Shown: positions 26,784-36,899, numbered from the stretch's first letter. The stretch: DNA of 58,402 bases from Patescibacteria group bacterium (GCA_028716485.1 JAQUPS010000008.1:1-58402), one strand, 5' to 3'. A program made the numbers and translations. Notes: generated by a model from the sequence alone, not told the origin.

Positions 26784-27668
26784 ATGTTTTTGAAAAACAA
26801 AACTTTGTTATTATTAATAATCGGTTTTGTTTTTTTGTTTTTGGCGAGCCGAGCGCATTTCGGGGCTGATCAAAAAATAACCGCTAAGCAAGCGGCGGGC
26901 GCGGATGCGGCGCGGGCAGAACTAAGCCGGCAAAATTTAATCGCAACGGATTCGGAATCCATAACACCCCCCGCCTCACCGGGCTCGGCACCCATCTCGA
27001 GAGGGGAATTAAAATCGGAATATTATCCGGTGGCCAAAGTCGTTGATGGCGATACGATCGATATAATAATTAACGGGAAGACTGAGCGGCTTAGATTAAT
27101 TGGAATAAATACGCCGGAAGTGGTTGATCCGCGGAAGCCGGTGGAATGTTTCGGACGGGAAGCGAGCGACAATGCTAAAAAATTATTAACTGGCGCGGAA
27201 GTCAGAATATCCGCTGACCCAAGTCAGGATGACCGTGATATATATGGAAGGCTGTTAAGATATGTTTGGCGCGCTGACGGACTTTTTTATAATTTGGCGG
27301 CAATTCACGATGGTTTTGCTTATGAATATACTTACAAATCGCCTTATCAATATCAAAGAGAATTTAAAGACGCGCAAAAATTCGCCCAAGATAATTTTTT
27401 GGGGCTCTGGGCTCAAGGCGCGTGCCGCAAGGGAAATCAATCGGCCGGCAGGGGAGCTGGAAATAATCCAGCGGCAGAGGTGAAAGCTGCCGATAGTGGA
27501 TGCCTTATCAAAGGAAATATCGGCTCAACCGGAGATAAAATTTATCATCTGCCCGGTTGCCCGTATTATAATCAAACAGTAATCGACGAAAGCAAAGGGG
27601 AGAAATGGTTTTGTACGGAAGCGGAAGCGCTGGCGGCCGGCTGGCGCAAGGCGAAAAATTGTCCTTAA
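26784..27668 (+). CDS. thermonuclease (SNase-like) family protein with N-terminal TM
   Basis: VVDGDTIDIIINGKTERLRLIGINTPEV; DIYGRLLRYVW; YEYTYKSPYQYQREFKDAQKFAQDNFLGLW. Confidence 0.9.
   Translation: MFLKNKTLLLLIIGFVFLFLASRAHFGADQKITAKQAAGADAARAELSRQNLIATDSESITPPASPGSAPISRGELKSEYYPVAKVVDGDTIDIIINGKTERLRLIGINTPEVVDPRKPVECFGREASDNAKKLLTGAEVRISADPSQDDRDIYGRLLRYVWRADGLFYNLAAIHDGFAYEYTYKSPYQYQREFKDAQKFAQDNFLGLWAQGACRKGNQSAGRGAGNNPAAEVKAADSGCLIKGNIGSTGDKIYHLPGCPYYNQTVIDESKGEKWFCTEAEALAAGWRKAKNCP
26965..27010. repeat. degenerate family A repeat inside SNase-like CDS (copy 3)
   Basis: CACCCCCCGCCTCACCGGGCTCGGCACCCATCTCGAGAGGGGAATT encodes TPPASPGSAPISRGEL. Confidence 0.6.
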
Positions 27669-27701
27669 CTATGTTATAATTGCCTGTGGTATAATATATC
27701 T

Positions 27702-30539
27702 ATGAGTAAAACCAAGAAAAAATTGATAATTATCGACGGCAACGCCTTGATTCACCGCAGTTTTCACGCTCTGCCGCCGACTTTGCGCACCAAAGACGGC
27801 GAGCTGGTCAATGCGGTTTACGGCTTTTCCGCGGTCTTGCTGAAAGCCTGGCGCGAACTGAAACCGGATTATATCGCCCTGACTTTGGATATGAAAGGGC
27901 CGACTTTCCGGCACAAGAAATATAAAGAATACAAAGCCACGCGCGTCAAAGCGCCGCAAGATTTATATGACCAGATTCCACGCGTCAAGGAAGTGGCAAC
28001 CGCTTTTAATATTCCGATTTTTGAATTGTCCGGTTTTGAAGCCGATGACTTGATCGGGACGATCGATAAAAAAGTCGATGGCGGAGTGGAAAAAATAATC
28101 GTCACCGGCGATATGGATACTTTGCAATTGGTCGATGAAGACACCAAAGTTTTTACCATGGGTCACGGTTTGAGCGAGAGCGTGATTTACGACGAAGCAA
28201 GAGTTAAAGATAGATACGGGCTTGATCCCGACCAGATGATTGATTATAAATCTTTGCGCGGCGATCCGTCTGATAATATTCCCGGCGTGAAAGGCATTGG
28301 TGAGAAAACCGCCACCGAATTGCTGCAAAATTTTAAAACTTTGGAAGGCGTTTATGATCAATTAAAAATTAAAAATGAAAAATTAAAAATTAAGCCGCGA
28401 ATAATTGAATTACTAAAAGAGCACGAGAAAGAAGCATATTTGTCTCGCGAATTAGCAACAATCAAAACTGATGTGCCGCTTGATTTTGATTTGGAAAAAT
28501 GCCGCGCTTACGATTTTGACCGCGAAAAAGTCGCCGGAGTTTTCAGCGAATTGGGCTTTAAATCGCTTTTGCCGCGGGTGCAGGATTTGGTTTCGGCGCA
28601 TTTCAAGGTTTCGGATAAATCCGCCTATGCCAAGGCTACGGCGGACAGGTTCGAGCGCGACCGGACGGAATTCAAATATATTTTAGTCGATGATGATAAA
28701 AAGTTCGCGAAATTTTTAGTCGAGCTGAAAAGACAGAAACAATTCACCATTGATACGGAAACTACCGGCTTTGACCCGCTTTTGGAAGAATTGCTCGGCA
28801 TCAGTTTTTCCTGGCGGGAAGGGGAAGCGCACTTTGTTTCAATTAAGAATGAAGAATTAAGAATGAAGAATAGCAAAGCAAGCCTATTTGATTATCAGAA
28901 AAAAGAAAGCGAGAAAAAAAACGATAATCCGCGGCTGGCGGAATTAAAATTGATTTTGGAGGATGAGAAAATAAAAAAATTCGGGCACAATATCAAGTTT
29001 GATTTGCGGGTGCTGCGGCACAACGGGATAAAGATGCGCGGATTGGATTTTGACACGATGATCGCTTCGTATCTGCTTAATCCCGGCACCAGAGCGCATA
29101 ATTTGGACGCCGTTACTTTTGCCGAATTGGGTTTTGAAAAAATCAGCACGGAAGATCTGCTCGGCGCCGGTAAAGATAAAAAGATTTTCGCGAACGTGGA
29201 AACGGAAAAGCTGGCCGTCTATTCCTGCGAGGACGCGGATTTTACCAATCGGTTGGTGGCAAAATTATCCAAACACCTGAAAGAAAAAGAATTGGCCGAA
29301 CTTTTTGAGGAGATTGAAATGCCGCTGGTGCCGGTTTTGGCGACCATCGAAGACAATGGCGTAATCATCGATAAAGATTTTCTCGCGGTAATGGATAAAA
29401 AAGTCGGCAAGAAAATCAGCGGATTGGAAAAAAAGATTTGGGCGCTTGCCGGCGGCGAATTCAATATCAATTCTACCCAGCAGCTCAAAGAGGTTTTGTT
29501 TGAAAAATTAAATATTTCCACGGCCATGGTCGGCCGGACTAAAACCGGTTATTCCACGGCTGCCGACGAGCTGGAAAAATTGAAGCACGAGCATGAAATA
29601 ATTCCGCTGATTCAGGAATACCGCGAGCTGGCCAAATTGCAATCAACTTATATCCAGGCTTTGCCGGCTTTGATAAATCCGCAGACTGGCCGGGTGCACG
29701 CCAGTTTCAATCAAACCGTCACCGCCACCGGCCGGCTTTCTTCCTCTGACCCGAATTTGCAGAATATTCCCATCCGCACCGAATTGGGCCAGGAAATCCG
29801 CCATGCTTTTATCGCGCAAACAGGCTGGAAAATAGTTTCGCTGGATTATTCGCAGATTGAATTGCGCTTGGCCGCTCATTTATCCGGCGACGAACGGATG
29901 ATCGATACTTTCGCCCGAGGCTTGGACATCCACACTTCCACGGCCGCGGCGATTAATAATGTAAAGATCGAAGACGTTACCAAAAAAATGCGTCAGGAAG
30001 CCAAAGCGATCAATTTTGGAATTTTATATGGCCAGGGTCCGTACGGGTTGGCGCAGAATGCCGATATGCCATTGAACCGCGCCAAAGAATTCATCGAACA
30101 TTATTTTGATTTATATCCGAAGATCAAGAAATATTCGGAAGCGATGATGGATTTCGCCCGGAAAAACGGCTACGTGGAAACTTTGTTCGGCCGGCGCCGT
30201 TATCTGCCGGAAATAACTTCGCAGGTCGCGCCGGTGCGCGCCTCGGCCGAGCGGATGGCCGTCAACACGCCGCTGCAAGGCACGAACGCCGATATGATCA
30301 AAAAGGCGATGATTCTGGCGCAAAATTTAATTGATGAAAAATATTCTGACAGCGTGAAGATGATAATTCAAGTGCACGACGAATTGGTTTTTGAAATGCG
30401 CGAAGACAAGATGAAAGAAGCGGCCGGCCGGATTCAGGATATTATGCGCAATATATTGAAACTAAAAGTCCCGGTGGTCGTTGATATAGAGATCGGGGAG
30501 AATTGGGGAGAGCTCGTGAAGCTGGAAAATAAAAAGTAA
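27702..30539 (+). CDS. polA: DNA polymerase I with 5'-3' exo, 3'-5' exo and polymerase domains
   Basis: LIIIDGNALIHRSFHALPP; FTIDTETTGFDP; DYSQIELRLAAHLSGD; QVHDELVFE. Confidence 0.97.
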   Translation: MSKTKKKLIIIDGNALIHRSFHALPPTLRTKDGELVNAVYGFSAVLLKAWRELKPDYIALTLDMKGPTFRHKKYKEYKATRVKAPQDLYDQIPRVKEVATAFNIPIFELSGFEADDLIGTIDKKVDGGVEKIIVTGDMDTLQLVDEDTKVFTMGHGLSESVIYDEARVKDRYGLDPDQMIDYKSLRGDPSDNIPGVKGIGEKTATELLQNFKTLEGVYDQLKIKNEKLKIKPRIIELLKEHEKEAYLSRELATIKTDVPLDFDLEKCRAYDFDREKVAGVFSELGFKSLLPRVQDLVSAHFKVSDKSAYAKATADRFERDRTEFKYILVDDDKKFAKFLVELKRQKQFTIDTETTGFDPLLEELLGISFSWREGEAHFVSIKNEELRMKNSKASLFDYQKKESEKKNDNPRLAELKLILEDEKIKKFGHNIKFDLRVLRHNGIKMRGLDFDTMIASYLLNPGTRAHNLDAVTFAELGFEKISTEDLLGAGKDKKIFANVETEKLAVYSCEDADFTNRLVAKLSKHLKEKELAELFEEIEMPLVPVLATIEDNGVIIDKDFLAVMDKKVGKKISGLEKKIWALAGGEFNINSTQQLKEVLFEKLNISTAMVGRTKTGYSTAADELEKLKHEHEIIPLIQEYRELAKLQSTYIQALPALINPQTGRVHASFNQTVTATGRLSSSDPNLQNIPIRTELGQEIRHAFIAQTGWKIVSLDYSQIELRLAAHLSGDERMIDTFARGLDIHTSTAAAINNVKIEDVTKKMRQEAKAINFGILYGQGPYGLAQNADMPLNRAKEFIEHYFDLYPKIKKYSEAMMDFARKNGYVETLFGRRRYLPEITSQVAPVRASAERMAVNTPLQGTNADMIKKAMILAQNLIDEKYSDSVKMIIQVHDELVFEMREDKMKEAAGRIQDIMRNILKLKVPVVVDIEIGENWGELVKLENKK

Positions 30540-30548
30540 AAAACTTTA

Positions 30549-32021
30549 ATGATGAAAGATAAAATAAAATTTTTACAGAACAAAAAAATTGCCATGCTTG
30601 GGCTGGGGGTGGAGAATTTGGCGTTGGTGAAATTTTTGTTGAAAAATAAGATTGATTGCCATATTTCGATCTGCGATCCGAAGCCGGCGGCGGAATTGGG
30701 CGACAGGTTTTTGGAAATCAAGGAATTGGCGCGTAAAAATAAAATGCCGGAAATAAATCTGATGGCTGGAAAAAATTACGACGCGCATCTGGCGGATTTC
30801 GATATTGTTTTCCGCTCGCCCGGTTATCCGCTGTTCAATCCCAATTTGGTGAAGGCGACCAAGGCGGGTGTGCAAATTTCCAGCCCGATGAGATTGTTTT
30901 TTGTATTGTGCCCGACGAAGAATATCATCGGTGTGACCGGCTCGAAGGGGAAAGGCACGACCTCGTCGTTGATTTTTGAAATCATCAAGAAATCCGGCAA
31001 AAAATCATGGTTGGGCGGGAATATCGGCACAGCGCCGTTTGATTTTATCGAAAAAATAAAACCGAAGGACTTCGTAGTTTTGGAATTATCCAGTTTTCAA
31101 CTGGAAGATTTGGATATTAGTCCGCGTATCGCCGTAGTTACTAATTTATTTAAGGAACACTTGGCTCCGGCCGATCCGAATAATCCGAATTATCATCGAT
31201 CAATGAAGGCGTATTCGGCGGCTAAGGCGAATATTTTTTGTCATCAGAAAAAAGATGATTGGGTTGTCGCCAACGAAAGTTTGAAAAGCAGAATCCCTCT
31301 GTTTTGTCATTCCGAGCCCCGGGCGAGGAATCTGTTTCAATCCAAGAACATAAATAGATCCCTCGCTAATGCTCGGGATGATAAAAAAAGAGTGGTTTTT
31401 TACGGAAAATCGGAATTGGCGAGCAATTTAACCGGCGAGCATAATAAGGAGAATGTTGCCGCAGCCGAATCAGTGGCCAAGATTTTGCATATCAAGCCGG
31501 CGATAGTCGCGTCAGCGGTGAAAAAATTCCAGGGTTTGCCGCATCGTTTGGAATTTGTCGCCGAAATCAACGGCGTTAAATATTTTGACGATAGTTTTGC
31601 CACCGTGCCGGACGTCAGCGTCATCGCTTTAAAATCTTTTGCTGGCGGGGAAAACCCACCCCGTCGTGCCGAGGCGGCACGCCACCCCTCCCGAGAGGGG
31701 AATATAATTTTATTGGCCGGCGGCGCCGATAAGGGCTCGGATTTTAAAAATTTCGCCAAAGAAATCAAAAAACGCGTAAAATATTTAATCCTGTTTAAAG
31801 GTAAAGGCACGGAAAGAATAAAATACGAAATACGAAATACGAAATACGAAATACGAGTCAGCGAAGTTGATAATATGAAAGATGCTGTTTTATTGGCGAA
31901 AAAAAATTCCAAGTCGGGCGATATCGTCCTGCTTTCCACCGGCTGCGCCAGCTTCGGGTGTTTTAAAAATTACAAAGAACGCGGCGATCAATTTAAGACG
32001 GAAGTAATAAATAAGAAATAA
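30549..32021 (+). CDS. murD: UDP-N-acetylmuramoylalanine--D-glutamate ligase
   Basis: NIIGVTGSKGKGTTSSLIFEIIK; VLELSSFQLEDL; FQGLPHRLEFVAEINGVKYFDDSFAT. Confidence 0.93.
   Translation: MMKDKIKFLQNKKIAMLGLGVENLALVKFLLKNKIDCHISICDPKPAAELGDRFLEIKELARKNKMPEINLMAGKNYDAHLADFDIVFRSPGYPLFNPNLVKATKAGVQISSPMRLFFVLCPTKNIIGVTGSKGKGTTSSLIFEIIKKSGKKSWLGGNIGTAPFDFIEKIKPKDFVVLELSSFQLEDLDISPRIAVVTNLFKEHLAPADPNNPNYHRSMKAYSAAKANIFCHQKKDDWVVANESLKSRIPLFCHSEPRARNLFQSKNINRSLANARDDKKRVVFYGKSELASNLTGEHNKENVAAAESVAKILHIKPAIVASAVKKFQGLPHRLEFVAEINGVKYFDDSFATVPDVSVIALKSFAGGENPPRRAEAARHPSREGNIILLAGGADKGSDFKNFAKEIKKRVKYLILFKGKGTERIKYEIRNTKYEIRVSEVDNMKDAVLLAKKNSKSGDIVLLSTGCASFGCFKNYKERGDQFKTEVINKK
31306..31385. repeat. 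inverted-repeat element in frame inside murD (family G)
   Basis: TCATTCCGAGC...GAGGAATCT...AGATCCCTCGC...GCTCGGGATGA encodes CHSEPRARNLFQSKNINRSLANARDDKK. Confidence 0.75.
31655..31702. repeat. family A repeat in frame inside murD (copy 4)
   Basis: CCCACCCCGTCGTGCCGAGGCGGCACGCCACCCCTCCCGAGAGGGGAA encodes NPPRRAEAARHPSREGN. Confidence 0.85.
31819..31856. repeat. short tandem repeat (AAATACG) in frame inside murD
   Basis: AAAATACGAAATACGAAATACGAAATACGAAATACG encodes IKYEIRNTKYEIR. Confidence 0.85.
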
Positions 32022-32122
32022 AAAAGCGGTCAAGCGCGCGAAAAAACATCCCTCGTTTTGGGGTATTTTTAAAATTTAAAATTGAGATTTTAAGAATAGG
32101 CTAATTTTGGTATAATGTTTTT

Positions 32123-33358
32123 ATGCTTGAAGAACAAAAAGTTTTAAAATTTCCCGATGGTTTTCTCTGGGGCGTTTCCACCTCGTCTTACCAGATTGAA
32201 GGCGGGATTACCAATGATTGGAGCCAGTGGGAAATGTCGGAAAAACGGCTGAAGGAATTGCGCGATAAGAAATTGAATTACCGTGATTTTGTCGCGGGTC
32301 GGGCTTGTGATTCGTATAATAAATATAAAGAGGACGCGGAAATGGTCAAGGCTCTAAATTGCGGCGGCTATCGTTTGGGTTTGGAGTGGGCGAGAATTGA
32401 ACCTAAGGAAGGAGAATTTAATTACGAGGAAATTGAACATTATCGCCGGGTGCTGGAAAATCTGCGCGAGAAGAATATCAAAGTCGTCCTGACGCTCTGG
32501 CATTGGACCAATCCGCTCTGGCTGGTCAATGAAGGCGGCTGGGCCAATAAAAAAGTCGTCGATTATTTTTCCCGTTATGTGGAATTCGTGGTGACGCAAT
32601 TGGGAGATTTGGTGGATTTTTGGGTGACCATCAACGAACCGACCGTTCATGTCTTCAACGGATATTTCCGGGGAACTTTTCCGCCGAATAAAAAAAATAT
32701 TTTCTTGGGCGCCAAAGCTTTTCTGAATCTGCTGGCCGCTCATAAAAAAGCTTATGATATCATCCATCGCTATAATCTGCGCGCCAATGTCGGTTTTACT
32801 CACTTAGGAGATAATTTTCAGCCGGCGCGGCCCTGGTTTTTACCGGAAATAATGCTGGCCTGGTTTTTCAATTTTTTCTGCAATAATTTGTTTCTGCGCT
32901 TGGTTCACGGCCATACTGATTATATCGGCCTTGATTATTATTTTCATAATCGCGTGGTTTGGCATCCGCCGTTTTTGAAAAACCTTAACAAAGACGTGAC
33001 GGATTTCGGCTGGGAAATTTATCCGGAAGGAATCTATAATATTTTGAAAGACTTGCGCCGTTTTAAGAAACCCATTTATATTATGGAGAACGGCATCGCT
33101 GACGCGGCTGACGCCAAGCGGGGGAAATTCATCATCGACCATTTGCGCTACGTTCACGAAGCTATCGAAGAAGGCGAGGATATCCGCGGTTATTTTCATT
33201 GGTCGCTGCTGGATAATTTCGAATGGGCCGCCGGCTGGACGATGAAATTCGGGCTGTATTCGCTTAACCGCGAAACTTGCGAGCGGAAAGCCCGCCCCAG
33301 CGCGGCGGTTTACGCCGAGATTTGCCAAACAAATCAATTAAAAATTATGCCGACGTAA
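32123..33358 (+). CDS. glycoside hydrolase family 1 (beta-glucosidase-like)
   Basis: FPDGFLWGVSTSSYQIEGG; WVTINEPTVHVFNGY; PIYIMENGIAD; GYFHWSLLDNFEWAAGW. Confidence 0.95.
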   Translation: MLEEQKVLKFPDGFLWGVSTSSYQIEGGITNDWSQWEMSEKRLKELRDKKLNYRDFVAGRACDSYNKYKEDAEMVKALNCGGYRLGLEWARIEPKEGEFNYEEIEHYRRVLENLREKNIKVVLTLWHWTNPLWLVNEGGWANKKVVDYFSRYVEFVVTQLGDLVDFWVTINEPTVHVFNGYFRGTFPPNKKNIFLGAKAFLNLLAAHKKAYDIIHRYNLRANVGFTHLGDNFQPARPWFLPEIMLAWFFNFFCNNLFLRLVHGHTDYIGLDYYFHNRVVWHPPFLKNLNKDVTDFGWEIYPEGIYNILKDLRRFKKPIYIMENGIADAADAKRGKFIIDHLRYVHEAIEEGEDIRGYFHWSLLDNFEWAAGWTMKFGLYSLNRETCERKARPSAAVYAEICQTNQLKIMPT

Positions 33359-33388
33359 AGTCGGCATCCCGAGCTGGCCTCGGGAAAA
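33333..33388. repeat. family B repeat (copy 2), supplying the GH1 C-terminus and stop
   Basis: ATCAATTAAAAATTATGCCGACGTAAAGTCGGCATCCCGAGCTGGCCTCGGGAAAA. Confidence 0.85.
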
Positions 33389-33489
33389 GTTAAAAATGAA
33401 AAATCATAAGTTCAGCCTCGAATCAATTTGAAGATAAAAATAAGAAATTAAATTTTTAATTTTTAATTTTTAACTTTTAATTGATTCGC

Positions 33490-34467
33490 ATGTGGTTAAT
33501 AATCGCCATCATTTCCTATCTAATCAACGCCGGAGTTTACGTCGGCGATAAGTTTATCTTGTCCAAAAAGATCCACTCCTCGGTCGCTTATGCTTTTTAT
33601 GTCGGCGTCTGGAGCTTTTTGAATATTTTTCTGCTCGTCCTCGACCCGTGGCTGCCCAATTGGCAGCAATTGGGGATTGATCTGTTGGCCGGTTTAATTT
33701 TTTTGGCTACTTTGATTTTTTGGTACAAAGCTCTGCACCAATCGGAAGCGACCAGAGTCGTGCCGATTGTCGGCGCGCTGGTGCCGGTATTCAGTTTTAT
33801 TTTGGGCTTTGTTTTTTTGGGCGAGCAGCTCACCGAGCGGCAATTGCTGGCCTTTTTAATTTTAATTATCGGCGGCGTTTTGATTTCAATCAAGCGCACC
33901 AGATTTTACGAATTGCAAGCCGTGGTAAACCGCTTCCGTTCCGTTTATGGCAACGCTTTGGGCGGAATTCACGCTGAGTATCGTCCGACGCGGCGCTTAA
34001 TCATCAATTCTATCGTGGCCGCTTTTTTCTTTGCCGCTTTTTATGTTTTGATCAAATATATTTATACCACCCAGCCTTTTATCGGCGGGTTTGTCTGGTC
34101 AAGAATGGGCAGCTTCATCGGCGTGCATCTGATGCTCTTGATTCCGTCTTGGCGCAAGGAGATACTTGAAAAGCATATCGGCGAAAGCTCCAAGCCGAAA
34201 AATTTGGTATTGTTTTTTTCCATCCGCGCCTTGGCGGCCTTTGCCTTCATTCTTTTAAACCGCGCCGTGAGCATCGGTAATGTGGCGATTATCAACTCCT
34301 TGCAAGGCATTCAATATATTTTCCTCTTTATCATCATAATGTTTTTGTCGGCTAAATACCCCAAGGTTCTTAAAGAGGAATTGGGCGGCGACGTCCTATT
34401 CCAAAAAATTACCGGCGCGATTTTAATCGCCATCGGGCTGTATATGCTGGCGGTGAATCTTTCATAA
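33490..34467 (+). CDS. EamA/DMT-like transporter
   Basis: About ten TM segments; EATRVVPIVGALVPVFSFILGFVFLGEQLTERQLLAFLILIIGGVLIS. Confidence 0.8.
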   Translation: MWLIIAIISYLINAGVYVGDKFILSKKIHSSVAYAFYVGVWSFLNIFLLVLDPWLPNWQQLGIDLLAGLIFLATLIFWYKALHQSEATRVVPIVGALVPVFSFILGFVFLGEQLTERQLLAFLILIIGGVLISIKRTRFYELQAVVNRFRSVYGNALGGIHAEYRPTRRLIINSIVAAFFFAAFYVLIKYIYTTQPFIGGFVWSRMGSFIGVHLMLLIPSWRKEILEKHIGESSKPKNLVLFFSIRALAAFAFILLNRAVSIGNVAIINSLQGIQYIFLFIIIMFLSAKYPKVLKEELGGDVLFQKITGAILIAIGLYMLAVNLS

Positions 34468-34525
34468 CGCGCGGCGCATAACACGTAACACATAGCACGT
34501 AACACGTCTTGAAATAAACTGTTGC

Positions 34526-36019
34526 GTGTTGCGTGTTATGTGGTATATAGTATTATTTTTATTAGCTTTTTTTGTTTTGGCTTGGCGGAAACTGGATTTT
34601 TCCGTCATGCTTATCGTTGCCGGCCTGCCTTTATATTTGGTCAGATTTAAGATTTTTGGCGTGCCGTCGACTCTGCTTGAAGCGATGATTTTGATCGCTT
34701 TTTTTTGTTGGTTTATTTTCAGGACTAAGTTTTGGGATTTTTTGCGCAGCAGATATTCAATTAAGGATTTCATCGGCAATAGCCCTTGGCGGAAAAATGG
34801 CAGCGCGGAAGGCCGCCGAAAATATCCTTTTGGGATTGAAGCGGTTTTATTGTTAATCGTTTCATTCGTCGCCGTGGGCGTGGCGCATTATTCCACCGCA
34901 TCTTTAGGATTGTGGAAAGCCTATTTTTTCGAACCTATTTTATTGTATATTTTGATTTTAAATTTGCTTCAAGGCAAGAACGGGATAAATAAAATCGGTT
35001 TGGCTTTGGCAACCAGCGCTTTCGCAGTGGCGGTTTATGCCGTTTTCCAGAAATTTACCGGCATCGGGATTGATAATCCGCTCTGGCAGGCCGAGGCGAC
35101 GCGCCGGGCGGTTTCGTTTTTCGGCTATCCTAACGCCGTCGGGCTTTATCTTGGCCCGATAATTCCGGTCTTAACCGCCTTTTTATTTTTACCGGCCAAG
35201 AAAGAATGCAGCCCGCTGGAAAAGAAAATCTGTTTTCCTCTGCCGCAAGAAATAATTTCAACCATCGGTTTGTCAAAAGCATTTTTGGGATTTATCATCC
35301 TTTTGTCGCTCGCCGCGATTTACAGCGCCAAATCTATCGGGGCGCTGGTCGGATTAGCCATTGCCGGTTTTATTTTTTGTTTATTGATAAATAAGAAGGC
35401 GCGAATCGCGGTTATCGTAATCGCGCTGATTGCGGCCATCGGAATTTATTTTTACCCGCCAATTCAAAAACCGCTGGTGCGGAAAATTACGGCGATGGAT
35501 TTGTCCGGCCAAATCCGGCGTTTCCAGTGGAAAGAAACCCTGATGATGCTCAACGGCCCGGCGAAAATCTGGGGAATCGGCCTGGGTAATTATCAGCTGG
35601 CCGTGGCGCCGTATCATCAGCCGGGATTTTTTTATGATGACGGTACTGATCCTAATTTTCATCAGCACACCATCGAGAGCGCCGCGGTCCGCGCGCGAAC
35701 CTGGCAGCCGGTGGAGATTTATCTGTACCCGCATGATATAATTTTGAATTTCTGGACCGAGCTTGGCCTGGCCGGTTTATTGCTTTTCGGGTGGATAATA
35801 ATTAAATTTTCAATTTTCAATTTTCAATTTTCAATTAAGGATAAAAAAAATAAATATATTCATCTTGGCTTATTAGGCGCAATGATCGTGATTGTTGTTC
35901 ATGGATTGGTTGACGTCCCATATTTTAAGAATGATTTGGCTTGTTTGTTTTGGATATTGATAGCGATGGCTGTATTGGCGGGCGGAAAATTGACAAATAC
36001 TGAAAAATCTATAAGATAG
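34526..36019 (+). CDS. O-antigen ligase-like (Wzy/WaaL) membrane protein
   Basis: Polytopic; GIGLGNYQLAVAPYHQP...YPHDIILNFWTELGLAGLLLF. Confidence 0.8.
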   Translation: MLRVMWYIVLFLLAFFVLAWRKLDFSVMLIVAGLPLYLVRFKIFGVPSTLLEAMILIAFFCWFIFRTKFWDFLRSRYSIKDFIGNSPWRKNGSAEGRRKYPFGIEAVLLLIVSFVAVGVAHYSTASLGLWKAYFFEPILLYILILNLLQGKNGINKIGLALATSAFAVAVYAVFQKFTGIGIDNPLWQAEATRRAVSFFGYPNAVGLYLGPIIPVLTAFLFLPAKKECSPLEKKICFPLPQEIISTIGLSKAFLGFIILLSLAAIYSAKSIGALVGLAIAGFIFCLLINKKARIAVIVIALIAAIGIYFYPPIQKPLVRKITAMDLSGQIRRFQWKETLMMLNGPAKIWGIGLGNYQLAVAPYHQPGFFYDDGTDPNFHQHTIESAAVRARTWQPVEIYLYPHDIILNFWTELGLAGLLLFGWIIIKFSIFNFQFSIKDKKNKYIHLGLLGAMIVIVVHGLVDVPYFKNDLACLFWILIAMAVLAGGKLTNTEKSIR

Positions 36020-36097
36020 AGCAGGCGGATGTTTATTAGAAATTTGAAATTTTGTAATTATTTTAAAATTGAAAATTAAGATTTTAAAATTTTCCGT

Positions 36098-36184
36098 GGA
36101 GATGTGCCAGAGTGGTTGAATGGGCCGCACTCGAAATGCGGTATGTCCGGAAGGGCATCAGAGGTTCGAATCCTCTCATCTCCG
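36098..36184 (+). tRNA. tRNA-Ser(CGA)
   Basis: GGAGATG...CATCTCC, loop CTCGAAA, long variable arm. Confidence 0.95.
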
Positions 36185-36228
36185 CCTTCGCTCGCCGAAG
36201 CGAGCTACGGCGGACAAAGTCCGCCGGT
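36185..36228. repeat. family C palindromic repeat abutting tRNA-Ser
   Basis: CCTTCGCTCGCCGAAGCGAGCTACGGCGGACAAAGTCCGCCGG. Confidence 0.8.
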
Positions 36229-36380
36229 AGATTGCGAAAGATAGACACATAAATAACCTGACCTGCGTCAGGTTGTTTTGGTTAGACAAAACCTTGACAA
36301 TTTATAAATTTAGTGTTATCATTAATTTCAAACGAAACGATTGCTATATCTGTACATTGCCAACCAAAAGGAGAACAATC

Positions 36381-36803
36381 ATGAATTTTATTACCGCGCT
36401 TCTGAACGCGTTTTTAATTTCTCACGCTCTGGAATTAGGGATGATTCCGAACAGCGACGTGAGCCTGTATGCAATTCCTTATCATCAGGAATATTTGCAT
36501 ACCGAGGAGAGTATGTATGCGGAGTATTCAACGAAGATGACGATTGCCAAAATTGGTTTCGTTACCGGCGGAGTTACCACCTACTGGTGGAATTACTACT
36601 CTGACCAACAGAAATGCGGCTATCCCTTCCGCATGGATTATAAGATCGGGGGAGGGGTGAAGTATAAATGGATTACCTTGGGAGTTGATTACGGATGCTA
36701 TCATCCGATCGCGCCCCGGGAAGAAAATGTTCCGCTTCCCAGACTCGATGCCAATTTTACCCGAATTTTTCTTCGGTTTGAAACGAAGAATTTTTCTGAA
36801 TGA
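36381..36803 (+). CDS. hypothetical protein
   Basis: ATG preceded by AAAGGAGAAC; 36273 start is out of place. Confidence 0.6.
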   Translation: MNFITALLNAFLISHALELGMIPNSDVSLYAIPYHQEYLHTEESMYAEYSTKMTIAKIGFVTGGVTTYWWNYYSDQQKCGYPFRMDYKIGGGVKYKWITLGVDYGCYHPIAPREENVPLPRLDANFTRIFLRFETKNFSE

Positions 36804-36899
36804 GTTTAATCGAACCCCGGCTTAGCTGAAATGCTACCGGGGTTCTTATTATTCTAACCAACTTATTTCTTGCTTTTTTTGCTAAAATTTTATAGTATT

